Assembly (NCBI GenBank): GCA_002633005.1 | Contig: NMRA01000249.1 | Span: forward strand, 566,890-601,105 | Length of the DNA stretch: 34,216 nt | Source: Phoronis australis | Lineage: Eukaryota > Phoronida > Phoronidae | Reading direction: 5' to 3' | Part shown: positions 10,779-21,268 of the stretch, one piece after another | Numbering within the stretch: the first letter of the stretch is position 1 | Layout of the letters: each line of letters starts with the position of its first letter | Notes under the pieces: generated by a model | What the model was told of the DNA's origin: nothing | What the model saw: the letters and a program-made list of their open reading frames with translations, nothing else | The model's database searches: none | Position numbers and translations under genes: made by a program

Positions 10779-11400
10779 TCAGTCCCAGAAATCGTTGTAG
10801 CTGAGTGCGATTTGTTGGAGGAGCACAATCTGGAATAGAAGCCACTTGGTCGGGGAGACAATCCCTCGAGCTGTGACGTGGTGTCCAAGGAAAGCCAATT
10901 CGGCAGCGTCGAAAGTGCACTTGGGCTTATTGATGACGAAACCGTTGGACGACAGCAGCTTGAAAATCTGACCAAGATACTCGAGATGTTCGGCATGCGA
11001 GCGGTTGGCCACCAAGATGTCATCAAGAGCGACAAAAGCGAACGAAATGTCCCATAAAATACCATCCATAAGGCGTTGGAAACACTGGGTAGCATTCTTA
11101 AGGCCAAAGGGCATGCGAAGAAATTCCCATAGTCCATAAGTTGTGATTATTGCAGTTTTGGACACAAAAGACGTCGCCACCGGAATCTGATGATCAATTT
11201 TGGAGAAAACGTGGCATCCGGCCAGATGGTAGTTGCAATCATGAAAATGCGGTAGCAGGTAGCGGTCATCCTTGGTTGAAGCGTTTATTGAAGCGTTTAG
11301 TAGTCTGTCGTCACCACAAGGACGCCATAGACCGCCAGGTTTGGGGACGACATGGGATGATGAAGATCACGGTGAATTGGATCGAGGTATAATACCCATC
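10779..11400 (-). pseudogene. Reverse transcriptase remnant of LTR element
   Basis: Read on the minus strand: RYLLPHFHD and HVFSKID segments, then TAIITTYGLWEFLRMPFGLKN (the FxxMPFGLKNA block), FQRLMDGIL, the catalytic block FVALDDILVA, and KCTFDAAELAFLGH (the connection block). The two Asp residues of the YxDD box remain but Tyr is replaced by Ala. The LVRGYHQI block after FSKID is shortened to HQIPVA, a small deletion. Stops interrupt the part before 11180. The family assignment is secure; activity is lost. Confidence 0.92.
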
Positions 11401-11677
11401 TTTTCCATTCGCAGGAGTTCATCTTTTGACGCCGTCAGTCGTTCGGGATTCAAACGTCGGGAACGTGCGTAGACGGGTGGTCCGTGGGTTATGACATGGT
11501 GCTCAACAACGCGTTTATTTGCTGTGGAATGGAAACAGCTCCAAAAATCTATCGTAGCAAGTTAGAATACTCTTCATGGGCGTGAGGTGAGGGACCTGCA
11601 AGTGTCATCCAGATAGTGTTGTTGCGTGGAAAAATAGAGGGATTTATCAACAGACAAAAGATGCGTTGCCTTTAAGA

Positions 11678-12046
11678 TCAAAACCAGGCAGTGGGCAATG
11701 AAAAAATCAGCACGTAGCATAGGGCGGGTGACATCGGCAAGATAAATTTATGAGCGTACTGCTGCTTAAGAGTGAGCACCACCGAGAGCGTGCAGGTGCC
11801 CCATGTTCCGTTAGCAGTGGAGAAAGGTGCGGAAAGTGGATTGGTCTTGCGGGTTTTTGCAGCGGCAGGATAAACTGAAACTTCAGCGCCGGTTTCTATT
11901 AAAAAATATCTACCAGTGTGTTGGTCCACAATGGAGAACGTGTTGGAGGTGGAAACACCGGCCTCTACCACGTTTAACGGCCGTCTGTGGCGTTTCCCTG
12001 GTTGTTTTTCTTGGGTGACGCAAAGTTGCAGCCAGGCTGGTAGCAA
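11678..12046 (-). pseudogene. Retroviral-type aspartic protease remnant
   Basis: The frame contains FLIETGAEVSVYPA followed by a FSTANGTWG strand, the usual layout of the flap-bearing protease encoded before RT. The catalytic triplet DTG reads ETG (codon GAA), which should abolish or severely reduce activity. A frame break separates it from RT. Upstream, around 12060-11975, a segment with KKIGSEARCYQPGCNF matches the Cys-containing linker found between gag and protease in this type of element. Confidence 0.8.
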
Positions 12047-12220
12047 CGAGCCTCGGACCCAATTTTTTTGGTAGAAGCATACGGTGAAAGGGAGCCAGAG
12101 TCACCATTGTGAGGACGGGAACGGCGTCGTAAGCGCGTATCGGCCGAAACCATGTCTACTGAAACGGACGTGCAATTGGCGTGGTCATCGTAAAATCTAT
12201 AAAACACGGTTTGATTGTCT

Positions 12221-12646
12221 CTAGGCATGGACTGAGACTTGTTGTACCCTGGCAGTACATGCCTTCAAGATACGGTCCGCGGTTGTACCAAGGTCGTCTA
12301 TGTTCGCGATGCTGTGTCTCGCCCGGATAGTGCGAACGTCAGCAGGTAGGTTCGTCAGAAACAAAGCACGCTTTAAAGTTTGAGGGTCGTCGTTAAGAGC
12401 GTTGATACGTCGCATAAGAGGAGTGGGACGTTTGCCACCAAGGCCATTAAGGTTCAAAAGCTCAGAATCCATCTGAGCCCGGGACTTTCCAAAAGCGTTA
12501 ATTAGAGCGCACTTCAATGCGCCACACTTGTTTGTGAGTGGTGGGTGGAGGACAATAGCCTGAACTTCGTCGGCACTCACCACATAATCATATTTCGTTT
12601 GGTCATGTATAACCCCTTTGATTCCAAACATTCTTGGTGAACCCAA
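12221..12646 (-). pseudogene. Gag-like capsid remnant
   Basis: The 141-codon frame contains an ALKCALINAFGKS then LLNLNGLGGKRPTPLMRRINAL then ALFLTNLPADVRTI pattern, characteristic of the capsid region of a Ty3/gypsy lineage in which gag and pol lie close together. The N-terminal part (12647-12790) is not in one frame, and the ATG nearest the primer binding site is followed four codons later by a stop. No CCHC knuckle was found in the readable part. Confidence 0.75.
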
Positions 12647-12795
12647 CTTCGGGCGATTTTGTCCAAAAGTCTGTTAACTTGGTGGACACCACGCTCACCT
12701 GATTGGTTTGCATTCCAAGCGTCTCAAGATTTGAGGCGAGGTCAGTAAAAAGCTTTGTATCACTAGATTACCCTTCTGCCATTTTGCTAGTGTTC

Positions 12796-12812
12796 AAAGT
12801 TCGAGGTCACCA
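12796..12812 (-). other. Primer binding site of LTR element
   Basis: Directly after the 5' LTR on the minus strand is TGGTGACCTCGAAC, one base from the LTR edge. It begins with TGG complementary to a tRNA 3' CCA, as a primer binding site should. Which tRNA it pairs with was not determined. Confidence 0.7.
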
Positions 12813-12813
12813 G

Positions 12814-12949
12814 TGTAGAATTCAGAAAACACAAAATTGTAAGTAAATAAAATACTTAATTGAGGCAGACACCTGATGTTGGAATAATTGAAAACGAAAC
12901 TAAACTACAGTGACTTAACAATTCGTTATAACTGACAGGTGGCACCACA
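12814..12949 (-). repeat. 5' LTR of Ty3/gypsy element
   Basis: Plus-strand reading TGTAGAATTCAG ... GGTGGCACCACA. It shares long blocks with the 3' LTR, such as GTAAGTAAATAAAATACT and AAACTACAGTGACTTAACAA. Confidence 0.9.
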
Positions 12950-12953
12950 AGAC
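12950..12953. repeat. Target site duplication AGAC, right copy
   Basis: Matches AGAC at 8809-8812 on the other side of the element. Confidence 0.7.
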
Positions 12954-14494
12954 CTTAGTCTTTGCCTGTATACTTCTTGGAATTCTTACTGAAGTACCTG
13001 TGTAGCCTGTAAGTGCAAAAGATTAGGAAAGTTAGATTATAATTGAGTAGTGAAAGACTAATACCAAAGATACAGTGCAAAGGAAATCACCCTTGAATAC
13101 GTTGCTTACGATCTAAGATTGGAAATTGAATCCATGAAAATATGGTTATGTCCCAAGTTATTCAGCAGCCGTTGCATGAATATAAAGGTACCACATAACT
13201 GGTTAATCAAGCACAAACAAGATTCATAATTCCATCGTGTATCAGTAAGCAATTAGAAATCACCATTCAGAGTCGACAGAGTTGCATTGTTAGCAGAACA
13301 ATTATTGAGGCTATAAAACCCTGTTCTATCAATGCAACTTAACTTTTGATTTTAACCACTTACCAGTGCACAATTGACCCCAACTTTATCCTTGTTCAGA
13401 TGAGAGATAATTTTTGGTCTTGCAAAGAACTGTCAGTTCATTAAGATTGAGACGATTTCAGGTGACTGAAATGGCATGCTGTGACAAGTCGACCTATAGA
13501 GACTGTCTGTCTTAAGTTGTAACAAATTGCTAGAAATTTTCAAACCCAAAATTCACACCTATTTTTATCAAGGAACAATTCGTGATCAGTTTCGTGCTAA
13601 TGATACATGTACGTGGTCTAAATGAAAAGTTGGTTTTCGTGACTGAATGCAGTTTTATATCCATTAGAGCACAGACACAAACCTTTGATGCAGATCCGCA
13701 ACAGCTCAGAATCCCTGAAAGATGACAAAAGTGACATTTGTAAGAAGAAATCAGTTTAAATTTCATTCTGAGGCCTCTATACTGAAAACTCAGACCTGTA
13801 TAAATCTGAAACAGTGATATTGAGTCGACAGATGGAAACACACAAAGGCGAATTTAGGGGAGACGAGCAAATCAGGTCCCATTTTGAACTTGGAAGGGTA
13901 ACTAGGCAAAATACTGGCTTACCATTATGCTGATGGTTTTAAATCATGGATGTCGTGCTTACAAATTAGGCCTTTTGAAATTGACATGCAAATGTAGTGA
14001 AAGAAGTTCTGTGTGAAATCTGTTATTGGTCTATGTAAGTTATTACGACGTAACAAAGGGTGTGTGGTCCTGCCTCGGAAGATGATTATTTTATTACGCC
14101 TATGAGTTCTGAATAGCCAAGTCTGGATTGCATCATTATAGGCATGTTAATAAATTGTTTTTGGGCAATCAAAATAAGGTTTTGGGAAATCGTGATTGCT
14201 CCCGACACCAAAATGAGACACGGAATTTCAATAAGCAATTAGAGTTAGATTCTCCCGTATGCCATTTGTCACTACGGTGGTGCGAAAGTCTGACGGGCAA
14301 AATCCTGCCTAATACTCTGCCCTGCCCCTCCCCTCGCCCTCCCAAACATAAATCCTGAATGAGATGACAACTGTTGTTTGATCAACTGGACATCCTCTAA
14401 TTCACTGAAAAATTTAGAGAAAAACATCACACTGATATGACTGAAGTAGAGTGTACACAATCTTAACGACTCAAACTAAATACTGTTTCATCAG
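12954..14494. other. Intron or intergenic DNA, no gene recognised
   Basis: AT-rich DNA to the right of the LTR element. The minus frame at 13530-13841 and the plus frame at 14128-14358 carry no recognisable motif. Confidence 0.4.
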
Positions 14495-14790
14495 GCTTTT
14501 CAATGTGCATTTTACTGTTTTAATATGGAGCAGCAGTGACACCTCTTGCCAAAATATAAACCACACATCATCTGTGACGTGCACTCATCGTTCAAAATTA
14601 TCTGTAATACTTGTTTGGTAAGCTGCTTGGCTGTTTTCGTAAATTTAGACGTAAAAGTCAAGGTCCAAGCAGTTTCTTTAGTAAAAAGTTCACTACAGGG
14701 GGTTGTTTTTGAAAACCCAGATGTACATGTAAACGACTTGGTCTACGTATTTTTTTTTGTAAAAAATTGCCCTGTGGGGGTTGATCGTGA
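14495..14790. repeat. Dispersed repeat, copy A (partner at 27385-27780)
   Basis: It starts GCTTTTCAATGTGC and shares ordered blocks with 27385-27780: TTTTAATATGGAG, CCAAAATATAAACCACACA, GTAAATTTA and CTCACT/TTCACT near the end. This copy lacks about 110 bases present in the other after CATCATCTGTG. No coding capacity or terminal inverted repeats were seen, so the class is unknown. Confidence 0.8.
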
Positions 14791-16552
14791 ACGGTGGTGG
14801 GGTTAATGTGTCACGGACACCCTAAGATATTTGGTCATGTATGAAGCCCCGAATACAAATTGAATATGCTTTAAACAAGGCAAAATACTTTAAATGAAAC
14901 ATAGTGATAGATTTCTCTGGTAAGGATTGCGAGTTGTCAGTTGAATAATATGTGAAATGTCACTCATGAGATATTACAGAGATTAAATGCAACAATACCT
15001 CAAGGTTTCTTCAGGCGATCTGCTTCTATGACCAGTCTGGGACTCGCCCGAACAAGTTCATATAGCGGGTTCGTCTAAACCACTCATTCTAAAAGTACAG
15101 ATGATGAAGAATGGTTTAAACACTACAATTTGACTCATTTTACCAGGAGCAATCAGTGGAGGATTTAGAGGGGGGCAGGGGGGCCATGACCTCCCCCCCC
15201 TAAAATTCTCCCAGATTCCACTTTGGACCATACAGGCTGCTGGTAACAGTTTTCTCCTAACTTGCACAGTCTAAGATGGAAATACAGAGAAAAGGTGCCT
15301 ATCGATAAACAAACAAGCTTCAGTTTGCCACACCTATTCCTTCTTTTAACTTTCAATGGAATAAAAAGAGGTCAACTTACGGTTACATAGGCATGTGTAT
15401 GTGCTAAGTATTCTCATAACCGGGAAAATAATTGGATATTCCCAAGTATATCCATGTTGACGAAGAGTCACCACCCACTGTATTCACTAGGACCAACTAG
15501 CGGTATGAGCTTTCTAATGAAGCACTTGGCATGGCCAGGTGAGGAAGAATGTGCAGCATGTCCTTAACACGTCATCCTATAAACTTCTCATCCCCCCAAG
15601 ACAATTCTTCACACCAGTTTCTACACTGCTTTGCTTGCTGAAATCAATCTAACACTTGCAAATGTAAGTTTTTAACCTGGGCCAGCTTGAACCAGTAAGC
15701 TGGAGTAAACCTGTGGCAAACACTCGCAGGACAAAATTGAACAGCTGATCGAATTTTCTCTCTTCAAAATGATTCGAGCCTGAGATCAGTTACCCAGTGA
15801 ATATTCTAAGCGTGTACACATGTACGAGTCATTGAACATTTTACAAACAGCACACTTACTTCTCGATTGAAAGCCTTGCAAAATCTTCTTGAGATCGAAA
15901 ATTCAAAGTTGTCATAGTTTCCCACCTTTCAGACGAGTTGCTTAGGTATACGGTTTGTTGGTAATGGCGCTTTTTGTATTGAATCTCGCAGAGCAGGATG
16001 ACCGCGCTTCGCATTCGGCCTTACGTTACCAATCTCCAGTATTTCTTTTGACCTCTGTAGCTACGCATGAGTTGTTGCCATATTTTTTGTATTTTAATGA
16101 CCTTACTTTTTTATTTGTTGTAAACATTTCATTCGTTCGTAGTATTAAACGTGTTTTTGGCAATTTTACACGTGTTCAGAGTTAATCACTTTTTGGACTT
16201 TATGTCATACCAAACAACCGTCTAAAACGGCGTTAAGAGTTTTTTGTCTAAAACTCGGACCATAGGCCTTAAAATGAAAACATGTCTTCAGATTCCCATT
16301 TTTCGAATACAACTTTGTGCCAACAGGTGTTCTGACAAGGTTTTTTGAAATATGACTTTGACTTAAAACCCTTGCCACCCAGTGGTGGATAGGGCATCTC
16401 TGTTACCTAGCGCCATCGAATCCTGTTGTTCGCCAAACTGTGAAATATGAAGTTGCTAAAATTCTGACCGTAGCAAAGTCCTCTAAAGGTTGTGCACTGT
16501 ACGCAGGACTTTGACATTCTTTAAAGGCGAAGGTAACCTTTTTTCGTGTCAT
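14791..16552. other. Intron or intergenic DNA with a G/C-run transposon end
   Basis: At 15154 CAGTGGAGGATTTAG followed by G and C runs (to about 15205) matches the CAGTGGCGGATC-type ends seen at 19902, 22934 and 24231-24541. No partner end was confirmed. Frames at 15058-15356 and 15955-16185 have no recognised content. Confidence 0.4.
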
Positions 16553-16666
16553 CTTTAGCAAAAAGAAGGTTCGTTGATTATCTCAGACGTATTTTTCACT
16601 TATTTACTGCTTTTCGTAATTTAATTAATTGCACGTTGTCTACTCCGGAAGTGACGTTTTGGGAGG
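16553..16666. repeat. SINE body copy without tRNA head (partner at 30547-30655)
   Basis: It shares GTATTTTTCACTTA, TTTAATTAATT and an identical stretch TACTCCGGAAGTGACGTTTTGGGAGG (positions 16641-16666) with the SINE at 30460-30655. No A or B box was recognised just upstream, so this copy is 5' truncated or has lost its head. Confidence 0.75.
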
Positions 16667-17975
16667 ACATGCAAGCAAAATATTAAACGGACCAGTCTTC
16701 GGTGGCGAATTTCATATTCATGTTCATTCAAACGGAGACAGGCCCCAACTCATGAAACGCGGCGAGACTGTCTAGCTGTGCTGTCTGTAGGTCAGTTCAG
16801 TGCTCGCGCGCGGGGAAGCCTTGCTGACTTATTGATGAACATCTTTTAAGTTTTAATATTACAACTTCAAAGACTATTTATAGACTCCACCTTGATTATT
16901 CTCTACGAAAGATGAATGCAATTTACAATTGTTGAGCTTAAAATAAAACTAATCACAAAAAGTAACTGAATTAATTTACATTGCGTGTTTTTACAAAACT
17001 GGCGTCATGTAGTTAAAAGTTTAAGAAACGTCGATTTTTCCGGCAAAAAGATCATTTTTACGATTCATGTGAGAAAACAAATCCAACACTCGGCTCAGAT
17101 TCATGACATGGGCAAAGGCTTTTGAAATTTCGTTAAAATCCTTCAGCAAGCTTCGGGATTTTGATAAAATTTCCTAGAGGTTTGTCCATGTCATAAATGT
17201 GAGACTCGAGTAGGATTCTTTATTTATTTCATTTGCCAGTTTTATTGATTTCGTGATTTGTAAGCCGTTATGCAGGTCACATCGCTTACTTGGGTTTTGT
17301 TTTGTAATAACCGATCAACAATAGATGTTTTAAGTACTCTATCACCGATCATAAGGATACAACGCAATAAGATATGCAAGCCTTATTCTTTATTTTGAGT
17401 TGCACTCTACGAGAACATGTATTGCTGCAACAACCCTGGTGAGCTATGTTCCCTGGAGGAGACTGTCAAGATGTCAAGTCGATTGTATCTACATTGTAGG
17501 AATAGGATGCGATTCATGACTTTTTGAAACTCACAAATAGAACCGTTTCATTAAATCTGAAGGCGCTACCAACATTCGCGTTTTGTCTCGATGTGTGAAT
17601 TGAGGGTACTGACTACACCCGACGTAGCACAACATTATTCAATCTTTTATTTTCAAGTTGACCTTCTCAAATCTAAATTCGCAAAAACTTCACTTCAGTT
17701 ATAACAACACACGCACCACATTCCCAGATGAATTCATCCATTCGTGACCGTTGTGAGAATTTGTGAACAATCCTAAAAAAAATTGTCAGAAACAGTATTG
17801 GTATCAGGACCCGGGACCATCTTGAAATTTGAACAATTGCATGGCACCCTTGCAAATTCGTATCTGCATCCTAGAGCATGGTTGTTTTAGTACGTATCAC
17901 TTTTCGAGGGTACTGCATCCCCTTCCACTTTCCAATTTCGGAGGTTAAATCCATGGCCCTGACTATTTAACTCAC
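16667..17975. other. Intron DNA downstream of lectin domain 1, no gene recognised
   Basis: On the minus strand there is a strong-looking acceptor CAATTTTTTTTAG near 17770 that could open a phase-1 exon of about 20 codons (FTNSHNGHEWMNSSGN). No donor or domain supports it. The overlapping frame 17855-17673 has a hydrophobic run (VLIPILFLTIFF) but in a different frame and without a splice site. Confidence 0.3.
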
Positions 17976-18065
17976 CATTAAATTGGCAGATGTAAAAGCA
18001 GGGAACTCCTCTTATGTTCTTAGTTCCTCTTGAACAATCGTTCCATTTGTATGAGGGAGGATCAC
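17976..18065 (-). CDS. C-type lectin domain 1, exon 3 (WND)
   Basis: Thirty codons end a C-type lectin domain. Read in order they give GDPPSYKWNDC (calcium-binding WND and cysteine 3), a basic loop, and GVPCFYICQFN with the final conserved cysteine. The acceptor CTATTTTTACAG precedes 18065 and the donor AATG|GTGAGT follows 17976, both phase 1. The GTGAGT donor is strong, so the message continues into a further phase-1 exon. The next matching exon found on this strand is 4123-3842, the second lectin domain. Confidence 0.88.
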
Positions 18066-18665
18066 CTGTAAAAATAGCCATTGGTAATTCATGTATTGTT
18101 AGTGTTCAAACGTCATGATCAATTAATGTCCTAGACCACTGATTTATTAAACATCCGTTCAATTTTGGCTTTCACTGCTAAATTGCATCGAAACATTCGT
18201 CAACCTAAATCCATGACAGCGGAATTTTTGTTAGAAACTTCCTGTGACTGCCAACTGAAATTGCTATTTTATGGAAACAAGCATATTATCTCCAGTAGCT
18301 AGGTTAACCAAAAATAAAGATTCCATGGCCTATTCTGCATCACCTGCCTGTCTTCATTTTTATTTATGCATTTAAATGTCATGTCGTACTGCTTTCAAAG
18401 CAAATTTAACTTACCTTGCAGCAGTTCCGTGATCGGATAATTACCAAAATGTGTATATATGAACGACAATCTTCTGTTGTTCTGACGTTTTACAGTTTTC
18501 GCCATCTGACGACGAGTATACACAACCACGGTTTGAACATTATTGCAATGACTAGATAACTACATGTATATGCTTTTTTGAAACAATCATTCTTGAGATT
18601 CTTGCATTACGTGTACTTTGACAAGGAGACTGAGTACCTTCCCAGAGCCTCAGTGACTCTATTAC

Positions 18666-18752
18666 CATTTTGATATATCTGCAACACGTCTTCGTGGCCA
18701 TCTAAGTCGTTCGGCTCTCCTAAGTGCCAATTGTACCAGGAGATCTCCTCGC
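18666..18752 (-). CDS. C-type lectin domain 1, exon 2 (EPN)
   Basis: Twenty-nine codons: EEISWYNWHLGEPNDLDG, then HEDVLQIYQN. GEPN is the calcium site 2 tripeptide of mannose-type lectins, and the ED-V segment is the position where many domains carry ED-C-V, so canonical cysteine 2 appears to be Val here. The acceptor ATGTTTTCAG precedes 18752 and the donor AATG|GTAATA follows 18666, both phase 1. It joins in frame with 19264-19473 and with 17976-18065, giving a 129-codon domain. Confidence 0.9.
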
Positions 18753-19263
18753 CTGAAAACATAGTTACCATCACGTGGAATTTCATGAACTCTGTTCACT
18801 GACGTTAAAGATTGCTGAACATTTGGGTAAATGACAAAGTTAAGCAGGTCATGAAAATTTCAAAAGCATACTGAACCATGTTTTGTGGATTTTGACCGTG
18901 CTTTTCATCATATGCATCATCGTATACTACAAACAAATTGAAAACGTCACTACATTTACTCTGCATACATTGGATGGCCTACTTTCAAAACAGCTTTGGC
19001 GGAGTTCTGTAGACCGGAGACGTTCGATAAATTTCAACCCATAATTCATAATCCAAACTTACCGACTAATCACTTCATTGGCCCATACTTTGGTACACTA
19101 GTATATGTGGCGCACGCAAGAAACACTGGCATTACAATAGTCGGTGATCTTGCGTTGGCAAGAACTTGGTGCACAGAACACTACCCCTGCTTCCGCCACC
19201 TGACTCTTCCTGATTGCGCTTGGCTATATTTCAGGAAAACGTGAAAAAGACAGAAACTCCTAC

Positions 19264-19473
19264 CATTGCTAAAAAACCATTGCTTCTTTTTATAACCGGC
19301 GATCCACGTGCCCCCTGCTCCGTTCTTCAGTAAATCATCTACTTGCGCCTTTGCCGCGTCGTCGTTGATTGCCGCCAAGCGTCCGCCATCGTTGATACAA
19401 TGCCATCTGGCGTCGTTCCAGTTCTTGAGTTCTTGAACAAGTTCATACCGAGTACCTGTCGTCTTCGTAAAAA
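19264..19473 (-). CDS. C-type lectin domain 1, exon 1
   Basis: Seventy codons form the first half of the domain: NWNDARWHCINDGGRLAAIN (helix 1, cysteine 1 and the following strand), helix 2 AKAQVDDLLKNG, GTWIAGYKK (matching the WIGL strand) and FFSN. The acceptor CTTCTTTCAG precedes 19473 and the donor AATG|GTAGGA follows 19264, both phase 1. Unlike domain 2 there is no N-terminal Cys pair, so this is a short-form domain unless an upstream exon supplies it. It starts mid-codon with no signal peptide, so at least one exon lies further right. Confidence 0.88.
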
Positions 19474-19901
19474 CTGAAAGAAGGAATCACTAGCTAAAAA
19501 CCTATAGCGTATCCAAATTATCTCAAGAGTTTACAATGGTTTTACGATTCACTGCAGAGATTTAAAAATTATTCAATTTAAGGATACGTGTACCTCTATC
19601 TCAATAAATTTCGTTAGTTATTAAATATTTCTTTTACTCATGACAAATTATGTGAGGATTCGATATATTCATTTATACCTACGACTGTGTTTTCTATTTA
19701 AAATCGCCTTTTTTCGAATGCCCTTCATAGAACATGAAACTTGTTTATCTGCGATGTGTCAATCAAATCATATTTCGCGTCAAATATGTCCCGCAATGCA
19801 AAGCCCTATTGCTCATCAGTAGGCCCATCTCTCAAGACGGCGTTCGTGGTCAACTGCCGTGTTATCCAGTATACATATGTGTTATCCCACATACTGCTAC
19901 C
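19474..19901. other. Non-coding DNA upstream of lectin domain 1
   Basis: No signal-peptide exon could be identified on the minus strand here. Short plus frames at 19640-19971 are chance. Confidence 0.4.
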
Positions 19902-20075
19902 CAGTGGCGGATCTACGGGGGGGGGGTTCAGGGGGTTTAAACCCCCCCCTTGGGCCAGGACCCAAAATTAAAAAAAAAACAAAAACGTCGTCACCAAAAC
20001 AAAAACGACACCACCAGCGTGTGTAAACCCCAAGTAAACCAACTTGGAAAAAATGAGGGGGGGGGTTCACTCTGA
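19902..20075. mobile_element. Transposon end CAGTGGCGGATCT with G/C runs (possible hAT-like terminus)
   Basis: CAGTGGCGGATCTACG is followed by runs of G and C (19917-19960 and again at 20057-20068). An inverted counterpart AGATCCGCCACTG ends at 22934, about 3 kb away, with similar G/C runs inside it. The 8-mers outside the two ends (CTGCTACC and CATTGTCA) do not match, so they may belong to different insertions. CAGTGGCG-type ends are common among hAT-related non-autonomous elements; the class here is inference. Confidence 0.5.
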
Positions 20076-20311
20076 AAAAATAAATTTTTGAATTGCAAAT
20101 TGCTGTTATGAAAATCAACGCATTTTGAGTCTTCGTGGATCATGGGCAAAACGCGCGGAGATCAATTGTGGGCGCGCTTCCGTCGACACTTCTGAAGTTG
20201 CCAAGCATTTTAGATGGATTCACCGCTGAAAGAGCAGCTCTATAACTGATTTCTTTGGATAACTAGCTTCTTTACTCTAAGATATAATTTGATTTGATTA
20301 GGGGAAATACT

Positions 20312-20384
20312 GTGGTGCTGCAACCCTGATATTCAGGCAAATTGACGNGTGGTGCCGCAACCCTGATATTCAGGCAAATTGACG
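20312..20384. repeat. 36 bp direct duplication around a single N (20348)
   Basis: 20312-20347 and 20349-20384 are identical except one base, with one N between them. This looks like an unmerged overlap at an assembly join rather than a biological repeat. Confidence 0.9.
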
Positions 20385-20659
20385 TGCAACGTTTTTACCT
20401 CATCTGTCATTCCATTATACCCTAAACGTTTGTAACTCGAATTTGACTGGTGTATAGTAAAGTTGTCTTGCGCAATACATACAGTGTAGCCTACATGTAC
20501 ATGCAGTATTTTTGAAAAGAACTCGTTTTCCGAAGAATTACTATTGTCGCGGGTGCCGTGGTCTGGTCGCGGAACCGTTTGAAGATGCACTCTAACAAGC
20601 TATGTCTATACAAAAAATGACCAAGGGGGCATTCACATTGACAAAGTGACCGCATTCGC

Positions 20660-21268
20660 GAACAGTGTACAGTACCAGAAATTGCGGGGAGGCTGTATTA
20701 CAGCAAAGTCTTGAGGGACTCGTGCGATGTTCAATAGACCTCCTAAGGAGCTCTAGTTCCGACCTCAATACCTACCGTCTTTCTACCTGCAATAAGCACC
20801 ACTGCTGTCTTCTATACTGGCAATTTCCGCAGAAATTCCCACCCGATGAAACGCCCATGCCCATGGGCATTCATTTGATGTTAGTACTTGGGGTTTCAAG
20901 CGTTCAGACATTGGGACGTTTATTCCGAAAATGGCAAGAGATGCAAATAGGTCCTGGGATACATCGACTAGGTTTGAAGTAGTTCATGATGAACGGAACA
21001 AATTTAGTTGCGCATGTAAGTCTTTTGAATGGACTTGGCAACCTCAGGGGGTTTAGTGCCAATTGAGCTGCCAAACGACATTGTAGAGGCTTACAAGCTC
21101 ATTGACACAGCAGTTGACGAAGTGCAAGCGTTGGGAACAAACATCAAAGATGCCTGGGTAGAATGGTTCCAAGACAAGCAAACCATTGGATCCCGCGATA
21201 TACAGATTCCTCAGCAGTCCAGACAACAGCAGAATAGGACTAACGTTCCTGGATACATACCCACGTAA
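20660..21268 (+). other. Unidentified open frames, possibly coding
   Basis: Two plus-strand frames lie here (20665-20982 and 21029-21268). The second, of 79 codons, has a protein-like composition: PNDIVEAYKLIDTAVDEVQ forms a likely amphipathic helix, followed by DAWVEWFQDKQTIGSRDI and a Gln/Arg-rich end RQQQNRTNVP before TAA. No family was recognised. It sits between the two CAGTGGCGGATC-type ends, so a transposon-borne gene fragment is possible, as is chance. The first frame is less convincing. Confidence 0.2.

Larger units (their letters stand above)
8813..12949 (-). mobile_element. Ty3/gypsy-type LTR retrotransposon, old and inactivated
   Basis: This 4.1 kb element lies on the minus strand inside the putative long intron of the lectin gene, in the same orientation as the gene. 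It has two short LTRs (135 and 136 bp) with TG...CA ends, AGAC target duplications, a primer binding site after the 5' LTR, a purine tract before the 3' LTR, and gag-protease-RT-RNase H-integrase remains in that order. The order of integrase after RNase H defines Ty3/gypsy rather than copia. The LTRs differ at roughly 20 of 136 positions by eye, so the insertion is old. All coding parts carry stops or frameshifts and some catalytic residues are changed. It cannot be autonomous now. Confidence 0.93.

Noticed and set aside
11150-11472. Plus-strand frames over the RT region
   Set aside because: Shadows of the minus-strand reverse transcriptase, whose motifs are clear.
17673-17855. Transmembrane exon for a separate lectin-1 gene (hydrophobic VLIPILFLTIFF)
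   Set aside because: The hydrophobic frame has no acceptor in the needed phase, and the only good acceptor in the area opens a different frame.
18996-19244. Plus-strand 82-codon frame between lectin exons
   Set aside because: It lies opposite the intron between lectin exons 1 and 2 and has no recognisable features.
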